Notes: generated by a model from the letters alone, not told the origin. 64,000 nt of DNA from Epiperipatus broadwayi (GCA_028023455.1 JAQFVV010012398.1:3308682-3372681); one strand, 5' to 3'; positions 45,764 through 59,779 are shown, counted from the stretch's first letter. Program-made: numbers and translations.

Positions 45764-45843
45764 GCATTGGTGGTCGAGAGGTCAGCGACAGATGCTTTAC
45801 AAGCAGTTGTCCCGGAATAGTGGGTTCGCTTCCCGGCTGATGC
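45764..45843 (+). tRNA. tRNA-like sequence (Val-UAC-like loop), probably a SINE head or tRNA pseudogene
   Basis: The ends GCATTGG and CTGATGC pair over seven positions with two G-T wobbles. A D stem GTCG/CGAC is perfect, and TGGTCGAGAGG matches the A-box consensus. The anticodon-like loop TTTACAA would place UAC. The B box GGTTCGCTTCC has one mismatch. The T stem is disturbed by about eight extra bases (AATAGTG region), and the anticodon stem has a mismatch, so a functional tRNA is unlikely. An A-rich stretch lies just upstream and about 90 bp of unrelated body follows, which suits a tRNA-derived SINE. Confidence 0.45.
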
Positions 45844-46485
45844 TATGACACATGAGAAAAAGACAGTCGAGAATTTAGGATATTGCAGAGATGGTTAATT
45901 GTTGCAATAAAAGTGTGTCTGCTAAGTAAGAACAAAGAAAACTTGGAGAGAATATGATCCATTTATTTTTAATAGCAGATTGTTATCTAGAGTAAAATAT
46001 TAAATTGGCAGAAACATAATTGTTCCAGAAAACACATACACATAACACTCACCAAGCACAGAATTTTAAAGACAGTGCAACGGCAGACTTTCAAAGACTA
46101 GACAGTAAAATCAAGTGGATAGAACAGCTCAAATATATTCAGGAGAGTTCCAAATACAACAAACATAGCTAATGTCTTAAGAAAACAAATTTTCTAACTT
46201 TGAAAATGTAAATGGCATTCCGCAGGAAGTAGCGTTTTCAAAGTAAATGATGTAAATTTACATTAAAAAATGGACTCGGGTCAGGTCTTATCAAATAAGG
46301 ATGAAATAAATGTTAAAAATCTTTCTAAAAAAAAAAAAAATACTAATCCCACCTTTTCCCCATAATAAAATATTAATTTAAAAAAAATCTCCCGTTCTAA
46401 ACTGTGAATCGCAAGAAAAAATTGCACGCAAAAAGACAAACCAGAAGTATCAAATTTTTCACAATCTCAACAAAACCTTTCTATC

Positions 46486-47831
46486 TTGGATTTTCCCGAA
46501 TTAAACCACAATCAAAGTTTTTACAGTAGGCAAAGTATAACAAATAATCAGGTTAAGTACTCTGAAATGGTAAATTTAAAAGCAAACTCCAGAAAAGACA
46601 ATAACAGTACGGTTAACAATCAAAGTCTGTTAATAGTAAACTCAAATATAAAATCAAATCATTATAATCAAAGTAAAAAGAACACAACAGAAATTAGCTC
46701 CTTTCTTGACTATGAAGACGATGAATACAATGAAAACATAAGCAATCTAAATAAATTTTTGTTAGATGATCCCAAATTAAACCTCAACACAGATATTTAC
46801 TAAGAAATAAATGACTAATTTAATGCCAGAGTATCCCCAACACTATTTAAATCCATTTTCAGGTATACTAATAATTCACTAATTCTTACCACTACAAATG
46901 AACAGTGACAACTCTTTTCTTTTCCCATGGATAAATTCTTCAGCATATCAAAGAAAATAATCTCACTGATGCCATTAAGAACATTTATCACTACCCCAGT
47001 GACAGATATTTCATAGAATTCTACAACATTATGCAGAAAGAGCTTTTTAAGAGGAATCAATTAATACTTCATGGAAAATATTTAATTAAAACTGACATGA
47101 ACAAAAATAAAATTGCACATGGTCTGGCCAGAAATTGTGACTATGATTTCACTAGAACCGACCTGCAAAAACTTCTTTAATAGGATTAGTACTATTACGC
47201 ACATTAATTAACTAAGAGAAAAAAGGGCTGGAATTGAAATTACCTTCCAAAACTGCAGCCTTCACCATCAAATTACATCAGGACTATACTTCATCAGATA
47301 TTCTGTCCATTCTTGAAGAGCAAGGCTGTCCTATCTTCATCTCTATCAAAGGAATTAAACCACAATGTTTTTTTTGTGGAGACTTCTCATCTTGTTAGGA
47401 CCTGTCCCAAAAAATTTTGTGAATCATGCAGTTTAAAGAAATCCAAAAACCACAGATGTCCAATTATAGAAAATCCAACAAATATCACTCAACCTTCCAA
47501 CTTAGAACTAGTCTCAACAGAACAACAATCAAATGAAAAAATGCAAACAGAAACACAAGACAATAAACCTCAACAAATTTCAATGGAAACCCCAAAAAAT
47601 TATTCAGAAGATGACTCAAGTTCATTAAAACTGGATTTTCAACTACGCAAAAGTGCTAATAAAGAGTCCACAAATGAAAGCCTGTTTGATAAAACAAAAA
47701 CATACCCATATAAATTAATACCTCAAGAACACTTAGACCAACATATATCTCTAAAACCTCCAACCCAAGACTCCTCTAATATTAAACACCTGAAAAGGAA
47801 AAACAAAGGATTCCTCCAGTTCAATGACTGA
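46486..47831 (+). pseudogene. LINE ORF1 (gag-like, zinc knuckle)
   Basis: Asn/Ser/Lys-rich coding at 46486-46803 is followed, after frame changes, by 47313-47831. In the latter, CFFCGDFSHLVRTCPKKFCE is a C-x2-C-x4-H-x4-C knuckle (about 47370-47430, entered from a neighbouring frame). It is followed by CESCSLKKSKNHRCP, a second cysteine/histidine cluster. A long hydrophilic, glutamine- and serine-rich tail follows. This is the nucleic-acid-binding ORF1 of a LINE. Confidence 0.7.
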
Positions 47832-48181
47832 AGAAACCAATGTTTCAACTGTCAACTCAGATAATGAAAACCATGGGCTTAATGGAAAAACAAAATCGTA
47901 AATGCCAAAAGATAAAAATTGATGGATAGTGAATTAAATCATGCTTCACTAGTAAATGAAGTCACAATGGTCACTGATAAACAAAGTGAACATTCACTTA
48001 ATACAACTTGCAATAAAAAGATAAAAAACATCCAAATTAACACAACTACAGTTTTTAAAAATAGGGTGGAAAATCCTAATGAAGTAACTGAAGACAATGA
48101 TCAATATTGTGTCATTGAAGAACTTTGCAATGTAATGAAAACAACCAAGCCACCATCCCCAAAATAAACTTCTGAAACATG

Positions 48182-48480
48182 CAACTTAAGATTGGAGGGA
48201 TTAGTGTCAGGGGGCTTAACTCCCTCAATGGAGCCTACACCATCAGAAGATAGTTGGAAAAAGTTAAACTAGACATTGTTTGTTTCTCAGAAACAAAACT
48301 CCATCTACAATCAGACTACAAAATAACTCAAATATTAAGCCTTTATGGGCTGTTGCAATACATACCAAGATATGTTGCATCATCCAGAGTTGCAACACTT
48401 TAACAAACTTAAAAATACTACATAGCAGTAAAGAAATAATAATATTTATGATCACAATGGCAAATAATACAATCAATCTT

Positions 48481-48563
<83 letters not shown>

Positions 48564-48905
48564 AGTCATAACTCTGAAAAAATGTACTCAATAGTGAACA
48601 CAATCAATCTAGCACTATTAGGCAATAGTTCACCTATTATCTTCTTTGGTGACTTCAACATGGGATATGACAAATACAATTTAAAGTTTCTACATCTCCA
48701 CAACAGTTTGTTGCTTTGGGGAAGAGGTTTCTTCCCACCTGAAGCATTTTACTTCTACATTCAGCATAAGAAATCTTTAAGTGATTTATTGTTTTATTCA
48801 CCACAACTTCATTATGACTTGCATACAGTCCTGAAATTTGTACTGTTTTCCAACCACCTTGCTATGATTCTAAGTCTTCAAATTTATTCCAGCCAGACCT
48901 GTATG
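48182..48905 (+). pseudogene. LINE AP-type endonuclease
   Basis: Starts with KIGGISVRGLNSLNGAYTIR and then LDIVCFSETKL (about 48190-48300), the first two conserved blocks of LINE endonucleases, the second holding the metal-binding glutamate. After the TA tract comes SPIIFFGDFNMG (about 48630-48665), the GDFN block. Near the end, DLLFYSPQL and a FSNHLAMI segment (about 48783-48870) stand for the IDYxxxS..L and SDHxxI blocks, where the catalytic Asp of SDH is replaced by Asn. Stops are present. Confidence 0.75.
48484..48560. repeat. (TA)n microsatellite inside the LINE endonuclease
   Basis: About 77 bp of TA interrupts the endonuclease between the SETKL and GDFN blocks. Open frames across it on both strands encode only Ile-Tyr repeats. 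Confidence 0.95.
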
Positions 48906-49499
48906 GATAAACCATTCAACTACTACTTGCATGCTTAACAAAGCAACAATCTCTGAGTCTTTCTTTTCTGAGATCTACATAATGTTCAACAAAATACAAA
49001 TTCTATTGCTGAACCCCACATGCTCAGTCATTATAGGAATTCTAAGCTCTCACCTTGATTATCATACAAAAATGGCCAAGGGTCCCAAACTGCTTTTAAA
49101 AGAATTAGACCAGATTTCAAGTAAACTAAATATTACCTCTAATAGCCAATTTTCCATAGAACAAATTATTGAGCTTAAGAAACAATATCTACAGAACCAG
49201 AATGTCTTGGGCATAATACATTGCCAACAAGAGAACTAAGATTTTTCTAGGCCATCAATATAATTGGACATGCAGCTACATTAGATGGGTGGTTGGATCC
49301 TCCATCAGACCCACCCTCACTATGATTAATATTGACTGCTTCAAAAAATCCACAGTCATTTTCAACATAAGCTTCAGAACAAAAACTTAAGCTATGGCCT
49401 GATACTCTAGATTCAATGCAACATAACATAACTAAAAATGATGTCATTCTCAAACTAATGGAGTGACCTGAAAGTTCACATCTGGGACTCCATGCAATC

Positions 49500-50560
49500 C
49501 CAAAGTTTGTTTACTTGCACCTCAGTAACTTCACAGCCCCAATTGTGTGCAGAATTATTGATGTTCTTGTTGGTGAATTCCAAAACATCCCTGACCTATA
49601 TCCAATTGCATTAGTCCCTTTCCTTAAAAAAGGATCAATCCTTCCTTTCTTGACAATATTAGACCAATCTCCATGGCTCACCTGTTAATTAAAATTATTG
49701 AGGCAATGGTTAAAGACCGAATTCAGGAACAACTTTATTCTCACATCACTCCTTGCCAATTTGCAAAAAAGGGATGTTCCACCAGAGATGCAGCTTGACA
49801 TTTCTTATTTATTTTGGAGTAATTAGTCCCATAGAAAGTCCATTCACATTGCCACTCAATTAGATTTTAAATTTACCTTTGACTCCATGTTGCCATCAGT
49901 ATTACTTCAAACTTTCCGGGATTATGGGAATTCAAGAAGTTTATGTCAGAATAATAGGTAATCTTTTGTTAAATAGATCCATCTTTGCTCATTGGATGGG
50001 AGGATAACATCAGCCATTCAGCCTCATCTTTCCATCCTGCAAGGCTCTCCTTTAAGCACACTCTGCTTTCTTTCTTATATGCCAGGGATTTATAACCCAT
50101 CACTTAAAAAAAAGAAATTCATCACAATTTCATATGTAGACAGTGCAACAATATTTCTTCCAAATAAGAAGTTTCTCCCTGCCCTAATAAATATAAAACA
50201 ACACTAACTATTCAGTTCAACCCTTTGAAGTCATCACTGTGAAAAATTTATGATGATACCACTATACATACACAATTCACCCCAAAACCACAAAACTTCT
50301 TGGGATTTCCTTTTTTCAAATTCTACACTCAAATGAGGAGAGACATCCTGCAAAATTTAATTGATAAAACCACTAAAACTATTAATTCACTATCCCCACA
50401 CTCTCCCTTTCTTCCAAAACCACTCTATTGAACATGCTTATCCAACCCAGAATCAACTATTACCTGCCAATAATTAAGCCTACCAAAATCTTCATCAACA
50501 AAATTAACTCCATATGTTCTAAATTACTATGGAGATGTAAGGTAATGGCAGTCAGTATTG
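49500..50560 (+). pseudogene. LINE reverse transcriptase
   Basis: Pieces from successive frames follow the LINE RT order: YPIALVPFLKKGS (about 49600-49640), NIRPISMAHLLIKIIEAM (about 49657-49710), FAKKGCSTRDAA (about 49758-49795), a FTFDSMLPSVLL motif for the AFDxV block (about 49877-49910), the GSPLSTLCFLSYM block (about 50043-50082) and ITISYVDSATIF (about 50123-50158), where the YxDD catalytic motif is altered to YVDS. This enzyme could not be active. Confidence 0.8.
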
Positions 50561-50999
50561 CTAAAATGCAGATGCCAAAAGAACTCAATGAAATGGACCT
50601 CCACTCAGCTGTCATCTTCTATGCACATAGAGTTCTCAATATGTTAAGATCCATTTATATTGAATAAGAAGACAGAAATTTCCCTCTTATATAGAGCCTA
50701 TGCACATGCCACCTCCAATTGTAAGCAAGTGGATTTCTGATATGTGGGACTTTGCAAAAGATCTAATAAATTTATTCCTGCCTTCCAGCTACAATAAAAA
50801 TACCTATTGGGAAGTCTATCACATGCTTCACAAAAATTTAATAGTGATCCCCAGTGAAAGTGAACTTAACAACAGGCAATTACTTAAAAAAACTTAAAAC
50901 ACTATATGTTGAACCAAAATTCATTATTTTAACATCAAGTAAAACCTCTTGGCTCTGCCTACCAATTATTTTTAGTGGTGAAAAGAGATTTCCTGAGTA

Positions 51000-51062
51000 T
51001 TGACACCCAATGTAGACTTTGCAAATCAGTTGAAGAAACCATCAATATCTGTTATATACATG
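51000..51062 (+). pseudogene. LINE C-terminal zinc finger
   Basis: DTQCRLCKSVEETINICYIH corresponds to the terminal C-x2-C...H-x-C finger seen at the end of many LINE polyproteins; the expected histidine position holds another residue. The reading continues into an A+T-rich 3' region ending near an A-rich tract at 51509-51518. Confidence 0.6.
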
Positions 51063-51518
51063 TTCTCACTTTATTCCTATCAAGATTTTAATTAGTTTAA
51101 AAGTCACTGTTGACATTAGGACTCTAATTTCCTTAAAATCTGCTTTCAATACTGGAGACCCATCCATTATTAGACTGGCCATTTTTTTACGTTTGCCATT
51201 TGGTTGGGCAGATTCCAATTCAACTTTGAAAACAACACACACAAACCTCAACAGACATACATTGAACTAATTAAAAAAATTAAAAACTGAGATAAGATCA
51301 TGGTCAATACTCATTTATTTGAAGAAACATGGAATAAGGTTCTGTTCTGTTAATGAATTATAACTCTTGCCAGGGTATGTCAGTCAAGTACTGATCAAGT
51401 AAACATTTTTTGTTCAAACCCATTAACTTTACAAATGTATCAGGAAGTTGAATACTACCCAATGTAACAAAGTTTCTCTTGTATAATAAATATTATGTTT
51501 TGTTGATAAAAAAAAATT

Positions 51519-52459
51519 GCGATGTTTTAATGCTAACATCAGCCATTCACAAGTAAATATTGTTATTCCAATTTTGAAAGAACAAAATGAAAGATGTCAC
51601 AATTAAATTGGATATTAAAATTAAGAATTCTCTATGGAAAATAGATCAATTAACTGGAAAATTAATTTTTGAAAAAGAATGTTAACATTTCATTGTTAAG
51701 GTATTTTATTTAAAATGGTCTAAAAATGAAAGTGGCTGCAGAAAAGAGTTTGCTGTTAAGATCTGGAAACTAAACAGACTAATGTCCACTTCATACATTC
51801 TTTTTATTCCAGTTGCAATTACTATGTGATTATTCGTTAAACAAATAGATATGAATGGGTTATCAATATTCATCAGCTTTCATGATAAATTTACTGGGTT
51901 TCTATTTTTTGAGATACCATAATCTGCAGTTGCCTGATAATTTTTAATTGAAATATTTTTTTTTTTTTAAAAGCAGGAACGAATATATGTGTGAATGATG
52001 TTTTTTTTATATAGATATTTACAATCATGGCAGACAAAACTATATTATGGCCTTTATTCCCAGAAGGCTGTAAAATCACTAGCAAAGACAATGATTAGTG
52101 CCCAGAGGCAGAGAGTGCTAAGAATACTCTAATTGTAGATCCAGATACCTATAATTGCAGGTCACTTTCAAATAAAGAAAGATTGTATGAATTAGAAGAA
52201 TAATTGTCTAAATGACTTTGTGAAGTTAGAAGAAAAGATGAAGAAATAATTCGTTCAAAAGTGGATATGTACTTTACTCAGTATTAACTGAAATACAGGC
52301 ATATTATATGCCTATATCAATATATGTAATATATAGGGGATATGAACACAGACTTTCACATGACCCACTACTCACCACTCTATCTCATATCACTGATACA
52401 CTTGAACACATATATGTTGAAAAGATAAATAATCACCCATATATGTATTTCATGCTAAA
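51519..52459. other. A+T-rich sequence; no gene assigned
   Basis: No recognised motifs. Some codon-like text at about 52020-52250 carries several stops and is not assignable. Confidence 0.35.
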
Positions 52460-54340
52460 CCATTGTTGTCAAACAGAATGACAATATTAGTTAGTTAAAT
52501 TAACAGAAAATACCAAATACAGATAATTCAGGTTTTGCCCACTAAGCTCTTATAGTAATGAAGAAATAGAAGATTTTTATATGGATGTATAAAATGCTTT
52601 TGATTAGACCAAAGAAATTGTCACGGGAGACTTTAATGGTAAAACTAATAAATTACTGAAAAATGAAAATGCTATGTTTTATGGGTAAAGTTGTTTTATA
52701 TTGATAAAAATGAGAGAGAGGACACATACTTGCAGAATCAACAGAAAAAGGGGGGAAAAAACAACAATTGTATTATGAATTCTTTTTTGAGAAAATCCAA
52801 ATTAAGATACAGCTGAATTGTGTTTTATTTTGATTATTAAAAATTATGTATTTTAAGACTAATGTTCTTAATCGAATCAAAGCAGGAAGTAATTTTAAAA
52901 AAGCAAACTAGAAAAATAAAAACTGATATTTTTAGAAATATTTGAATTTAAATTAGAACTATTTAAAAATATTTAAAGACTTTGAAGGTAATTCAGACGT
53001 GACTGAAAAACAATAAAAGATAATCGATTCTTTATTAAGAATTATAAAAAAAATAGCTGATACAAAAAATAATCAATTTATTAATTTTTTTTACAGAGTC
53101 AGGCAATGTATAAAGAAAAAATAATTAGATCAACATTTTTTTAATGATTCGTTAAGAAGAATTGAAAAGCTAGAAATTTGTGAAGTTGTACAAAAAATGT
53201 TAATAACAATATAAAAAATATATAAATGTAGATTGGAAAGAAAAGATGTAGAAGAAAATAAGTCTTAAAAATGTAAAACATTTTTGTATTGGCAGGAAAG
53301 TTATTTCTGAAAATAGAAAAAAAGATGGAACCGTTATCTATAGTAATTAAACTTTTGAATTGATCAGTATTTTAAATGCAAAATTAAAACATGCAATTAA
53401 ATTCATGAAAAAGGAAAAACCTTCAGAAAATGATGAAATTATTTTTGATATTAAAAAAAAAAAAGATGAAGAAACAGAAATTGTTATATAACGTGTCTAA
53501 ATAATAAAAATGTACCACATAACTGGAAGAATGCAGTCATACTATTGATATTTAAGAAAAGTGATAAAGATATTAGAAAGTATAAATCTATCAGTTATAT
53601 ACAAAATCTTTACAAAGATAATTATAACTCTATGTAAAACTTTAGATACCATTCATCAAAAATAACAAACTGAATTTAAAAGTTTTTTAACATAGTGGAT
53701 TATATCCATGTATTGACAGAAGTTATAGAAAGGATCAATGAATATGAGTTGCTATTATACTTTGAATTTACATATTATGCATTTGATTCTATAAGCATTT
53801 CTTCAGTGATTAAAGTTTGTAGTATGTTTTAAAAACTCACATATATAATTCAACGGATATATCTAAGAATACACATGTTATTGCTTAAGTAAAAGATTTA
53901 AATTAATTTATAAATTACATGAACATATAATATATTTTTATAGTCATGTTATAAAAAAAAACATAATTTTACCAGTGACACTGAAAAAATTTATCACTGA
54001 GAAGGCTGTATGACAGAATAATTCCGTTTCTTAAAAACTTTTTCTAGCAATTTTACAAAAAATATTTTGTGGATTAAAATAGAAATCTAAATGAATGAAA
54101 ATAAATGGAGATTATTTAAAACATCTATATTTTGCAGATGATATTGGTGTTTTTAAAAATAATATTTCAAAACTTTAAGAAATGTTGAAAGGATTATCAA
54201 ATGAAAGTCAAAAAGTAGCACTTAAGATAAATACAAAAAAGATTAAATAGTTTTTAACAAGGCTGTAAACCGTAGCAATGAGCGTCTGAAAAAATCATCA
54301 CTAGGGACCTCTGTAGGTCTTTAAAACACATGCTTACGCT
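52460..54340 (+). pseudogene. RTE-type LINE relic (endonuclease to RT)
   Basis: Conserved phrases appear in order in changing frames: YSNEEIEDFYMDV then VTGDFNGKTNK (about 52550-52655), the GDFNAK endonuclease block; KNERGDILAES (about 52708-52740) for the RNERG block; VDYIHVLTEVIERINEY (about 53697-53747) for the DHI..L..LIEK..EY block of BovB-like RTs; YYAFDSISISSVIKV (about 53770-53817) for motif A (xxAFDSI); and YLKHLYFADDIGVF (about 54110-54155), an intact FADD catalytic motif. INTKKIK follows. Stops and frameshifts throughout. The FADD motif and RNERG-like block point to the RTE clade, to which BovB belongs. Confidence 0.75.
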
Positions 54341-55148
54341 ATGAAGAAAAGAGAGAATCCTCTAATAAATTTATAATTAAAAAAGATTAAAGTAATGTTT
54401 AATGAATTTTCTCATAAGAATGAAATAAAGATTGACAAATATTAATTATAAAAAAGTGAACTAGATATTTCACATCTATTTCAAGATTGAGGGCATAGTT
54501 GTACAGAGGGGAGCAAACTAAAATACTAAAAAGTAGTTGAAAATACTATAAAAGAATATTAGTAAAAACATATTTTATAATTGCTACATACAATGGCAAT
54601 ATTTATATTACTATCTGTATACACACCAATACTTTTCTTAAATAAACAATACACTAATTAAAAACTTAACAAGAGAAGTTTATTCACTTACAATAAAGAT
54701 AATCTAAAAAATAAATAATAAGAATTCACTTTATATTTTTTAAAGTTAGTCCAATAAATTGTCACATGAAAATAGATTTTCACACACAACAGTGAAATAT
54801 ACAGTCTGTACATCTGTGTGTTATCACTTTTCTTCAGTTTCTTGCACACAGATATGATAACTTATATACTCAGTGATTTCCTCATCACCTTAAATTAATC
54901 AGCCCTAGTTATTTCAGATTGATTTAATAAATATTCACAGGTCACACATCTAGAATCTTGAAGGTTGTTTTATATATCAGTTCATCTTGGATAGTAAAAG
55001 TCTCATTTGCAACTATTAGCTTTATATATTATTGAACAATTATTCAGATTATATGCTAATTTTTCTGAACTGAATTATATTAAAAGTTGACAATTACGAT
55101 GTACTGACTGTACTCAGTTACACAAATTTTAATAAACTTTATTTACAG

Positions 55149-55204
<56 letters not shown>

Positions 55205-58200
55205 TTCAGTAATTTAAAATGGAAAATATCACAACATAAGTTAATTTTTGTGTATATATACAGTTATATTTTTCTTATTATAAGAATTTTATGAATAATA
55301 AAAAGGTAATCTCTAATTTCTATCTTAAAGAAAAATTTAAAAAGTTAATTATATAAAAAAATAACCAGATGTAATTGTAAGTTTATCTAACATTTGATTT
55401 ATTTAAAAATAAAATCACAGAACATGTGTATAAGCTATATGTTTCTTTAGATGAAGAAGTTGAACTAAAACACTATAGAAGTGTTAACATAGACTTCGGT
55501 GAGTTTGCCATCTTTTGGAATCTACTTTGTAGCTCATTTTAACAATATAAATAAGTCACTCTAAGAAAAGCTTTTAATTCTAGTGCCATAAAAAAATCTA
55601 ATAATGAACTGGAAAGTATTTATTCAGGAAAATTTATTAATCAAAATTCTAAGCCAAAGAAAAAAGTACAGCCCATAAAATTTTAGTTACCGAGCAAGTG
55701 GCCATTATAATTATATATTAATAGTGTATATGTATAAATCAAAGAGGAAAATCAAGACATATATTATTTACAAATCATAAGAAGTTACATAAGAAGTTCA
55801 GCCAAGAAATTGATTTCACTGAGTTATATAAGTAACTTGAATCAAAAGTAGTCTTTAATTATATATTAAAAGAAAAAAAAAGTTTCCCAATTTCATTAAT
55901 ATTGTTTATAAATAAACTGACATTTATTAATATTATGAACTTTTAAATAATCTTACTCTGATTTTATGAATGTATATATTTGTGTAATTAATATTATTAA
56001 TAAATGTAGATATTTTAGATTGAAAAATATATATTGTAAATTAATAATTGAAATATGTACATATGTGAAAGAAAGAACCATAGTTTAATTTATTTTAATA
56101 TTTAATCTTGATTTAAGAGATTCTAGAATACTGTACACACTTTTACTACATCTAATTAATATTCATTTTTAAAGGAAATTGGTATCAGTAAAAAAAATCT
56201 TACTTTATAGATTATTAATATAAACACTTAATATTTAGAAAAATATGTGAAAAAGGTTATTTTAAATAAAACATTGTAATAATAATATTTTAGGTCAATA
56301 ATATAATGTTAAGATTTAAATAGATTAACATAAAAGAACAACTCTGACATAGCAATAGGCTTATATCTTAGTTAGAAACAATGTGTGTCCATGTATAGAA
56401 ATATATACAAATGTATAACAAATATCTAAGAACTAAAATAAAAGGATTGCATATTAATCAGCTTAATTTCACCTTAAGAATACAAATTGTTTTATTAGCA
56501 CAAATATGATCAAATATTTCCTTGTGCTGAGATTTAGATCCTTACATTATTTGGCATTGATGGTATATACTTGTATGTTTTGGGTTTTATTAAATAATTA
56601 CAAGAATTTATAAGGTTTTGTTTATAGTGAAATATAATTTTATTATTCAAAAATGATATGTTATTTAAAAAGAAAATTGTTTAAGTAGTAAGAGTATTGT
56701 TTTATAAGAGATTCAGATCAAAGACTGACAACCTCTATGAATTATGCTTAGGTTTATGCAATATAGCAGTGAAATTATGCTTGATTATGTAATATGTTTG
56801 TTAAGACTTATAGTGAAGATATATTGGTAGATTAAACTATGATGATTATGAATCTAAATGTGACTAAGCAAATAGATTACAATTGTAAGAGTCATTGACA
56901 CCTGAATTAATATCAAAATTGCAATAAAGGCATTGGGTATTTGTTTATGGCAATTAGTGTTCATATTGTATTAAATGTTAATGTTTATATAAGAAACTTT
57001 AAAGATTTTGAAGATGTGTAAAAAATTGAACATTTTTCTGTGATGTATAAATACTACAATTATGTTGTGTATTGTCTTTCTACATGTGCTTGTGAAAAAT
57101 AAAATATAATTTAGAAATAAAAGTATTTAAGAAATATATTGTTTATTGTGATATTAAAAGTAGTAGTTTGATAATAATTTATTTATGCTAATGAAGAATA
57201 CAATTTAAATTAGAAAGAAGCCTTTGAGATTATTTTTAAAAACAGGATTATTGATTGTCTATGCTAAATAAAATTAAATATATTAAAAAATAAAATAAAT
57301 AAAATATCCTTTTATGCTTATTTAAAATGCTCACTAATTGTAATGATTATTTGAGATTTGAAATAAAGATCTGTAATACACAGTAAGTTATTTGCTATTA
57401 ACCAGTAAATAAATAATTTTGTTTATTATTTATTAAACAATGTTAGAGTTTAATTTATTATATGAAAACTAAAAGGGCCTAGTCCCTGTCACCTTTGATG
57501 CCCATCCTCCTGTGGTCTTGCTCCATGCATCTGCACTCTTTCAGAAGAGCTTATAGAAAAATAATTATTTTTAATCCTTCTTTCCACATGATATATATGG
57601 AGTGTTTTTGAAAGTCCAATAGTATTATTTGAAGTTGGACACAATTAAAAAAAAGTATAATTCCAACCACACGTATGTAAGATTTAAAATTCCCCCCAAT
57701 TACTTACAATTTTTTGGAAAATTTCTTAGGGCGGATAAGTTTTATTCTTGAAAGCAGATTATTTATTGCCAAAGAAAAGAGATATTGAAAGAATGCAATA
57801 ATAAAGTCTAATTATCAATATTTTCAAAAAATGTTTTCCCAAAAACAAACAAAAAAAATTCTGAAGGATTTAAATATCTTAAGCTTTTCCTAACTTTCAA
57901 TCACAATCTAATGCATTACATAAAATCATCACTTCCCTTATCTGTATAAAGATTAGAAAAACATTTAATTTTAAAAAATAAACTATATAAATTACTTATA
58001 TATATTTTAACAAAAACTGTACAATTATTTTCAAAAATTAAGTTCTATTTTTCCTGTGTTAAATAAATCTGCATTAACTATTTCTTAAAACGCAACTTTT
58101 TTCTTTAACATATATTTGATTGCATCAGAGAAAATTTATTGTTAAATATAAATAATTATTAATATTTTTTCAGATTATCATATTTTTTATTACAGATGGT

Positions 58201-58939
58201 CTGCTTTTTGTGAGATTTTTTTTAACAGTTTTTTTTTTTGTTTAAGGCTGGACACATAAATAAAATTTACATCTGGGATTTTTAATAAACTGTATCACTT
58301 GGTTCAATAGCATTATATACATATATTGTAATGGTATAATGTCTTGTGGTGAACCTGGGATGATGGCACTCATCATCATCAGTTTCAGATAATCTAAAAT
58401 TAAATTTACAAATAATATGAATAAATATGAGCAATAGATTTGAGCATGAGACATCAACACAGAACTAGCTATAAATTTACCAACATTACACAAAAGTAAT
58501 AATCATCCATCATCATTAATGCTCAACAATAAAAATAAATCAACAGTCAATATTGTGACTGTATTTGAAAGTGATACACTATAGTTAAGTTAATTATTTA
58601 GCCACTGCCAAACCTAGGGCAGGAATACAGCAAAATAACTGGGATACACATACTTAAAAGTGCTAATGCATCAGAATATATAACAATAAAAACAATAATA
58701 CTGATTAATACTGAAACATGCTGATTATCATCAATGCCCTGGCCATTTAGTACAGTTAATGTACTGGCCAACTATAAATATAATTTCTCATAAACACTAA
58801 AGTAAAGAAAATGTAGTGCATGGACTTTAATCTAAAAATATACATTTGTAATTACAATATATTTGCAATGGCTATACTCTACTTGCTACTGTTAGCAAAG
58901 AATAGCTCCTAATTCTGAGGTGAACTGTGGAGAAAGGGA
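54341..58939. other. Very A+T-rich sequence; no gene found
   Basis: Contains (TA)n at about 55148-55200 and many homopolymer runs. No coding frame of interest on either strand. Confidence 0.45.
55148..55200. repeat. (TA)n microsatellite
   Basis: About 50 bp of uninterrupted TA; a short echo (GTATATATACAGTTATAT) lies at 55250-55270. Confidence 0.95.
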
Positions 58940-59430
58940 CTGCACATGCTCTTATAGATTTTTCTACCATTTCTGGCTGTATGTTGTCAGCCTGCTTCAT
59001 AAATAGGTACAGTGAAATTTCTGATTATACTATGACAGCTTGCCTTTTATTAATATTTGGTTTTAGCAACTTTCAGTCATGAATCTGGACTTTCTGGCCA
59101 CATCAAAGCTCTGATAGCCTTTGTCTGGAAAATGTGAATACTGCAATTTGGATTTTACAGTAGTTACTCTCTGAAAGAACATATATGGAGCTTGTGAATT
59201 CTGTTTTGGCTATGTGGTAGTAGTTTTCTGACCCTAACTTCAAAAAGACTATTTATTGCCAGATTTCCATCCTTAATGGAAATATTCAGATTCAATGACC
59301 ATCATCACTATTGGCCCATTCTTGCCACTGGCTAGGTGTTAACTATTTGTAAATGCATAGATTTATGGTGATTAATGCTCAATCCAATCAAGATAAGAAT
59401 CTGGACTAGCTCATTATTTGAAGATAAAGT
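58940..59430 (-). repeat. Left LTR (3' LTR)
   Basis: Aligns with 61390-61912 from the TGTTGTCAGCCTGC region to the ATTTGAAGATA region. Boundaries are approximate. Confidence 0.6.
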
Positions 59431-59779
59431 GAGATATGACACTCTCTCCAACTGGCTAAAATTATCCATGGAGAATGTAGTCATGCAGGTGTGTTGGTAG
59501 GCATATTCGTCTCTTACTGGGTTCTTGTGGTATGGTAAGCTTCTCAGCAGGTACAGTTTAATAACCTGTGGATCTTGAAACTGTAGGTTCATCACAACTG
59601 GATGATGACTCATCACAGATGGCTTATAATTTTGTCGTCTGATGAGGTTTTGCTGATGGCTGATTTTGAAACTGTAGGTTTACACAGTTGGATGATGGCT
59701 TTCCATTTCTTGTCATCTGATGGGCTTTTCTGATGGCTGGTCTTGGAACTGCAGATTCATTACAGCCATCTTATAATGT

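Larger units (their letters stand above)
46400..51518 (+). mobile_element. Two-ORF LINE, pseudogenised, plus strand
   Basis: The order is ORF1 with a zinc-knuckle region, AP-type endonuclease, reverse transcriptase, terminal CCHC-type finger and an A-rich 3' end (about 51509-51518). The 5' boundary is not sharp. Several frameshifts and stops occur in each ORF and a (TA)n tract sits in the endonuclease. Architecture fits the endonuclease-bearing clades related to Jockey/I/R1/CR1; I cannot choose among them by eye. Confidence 0.8.
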
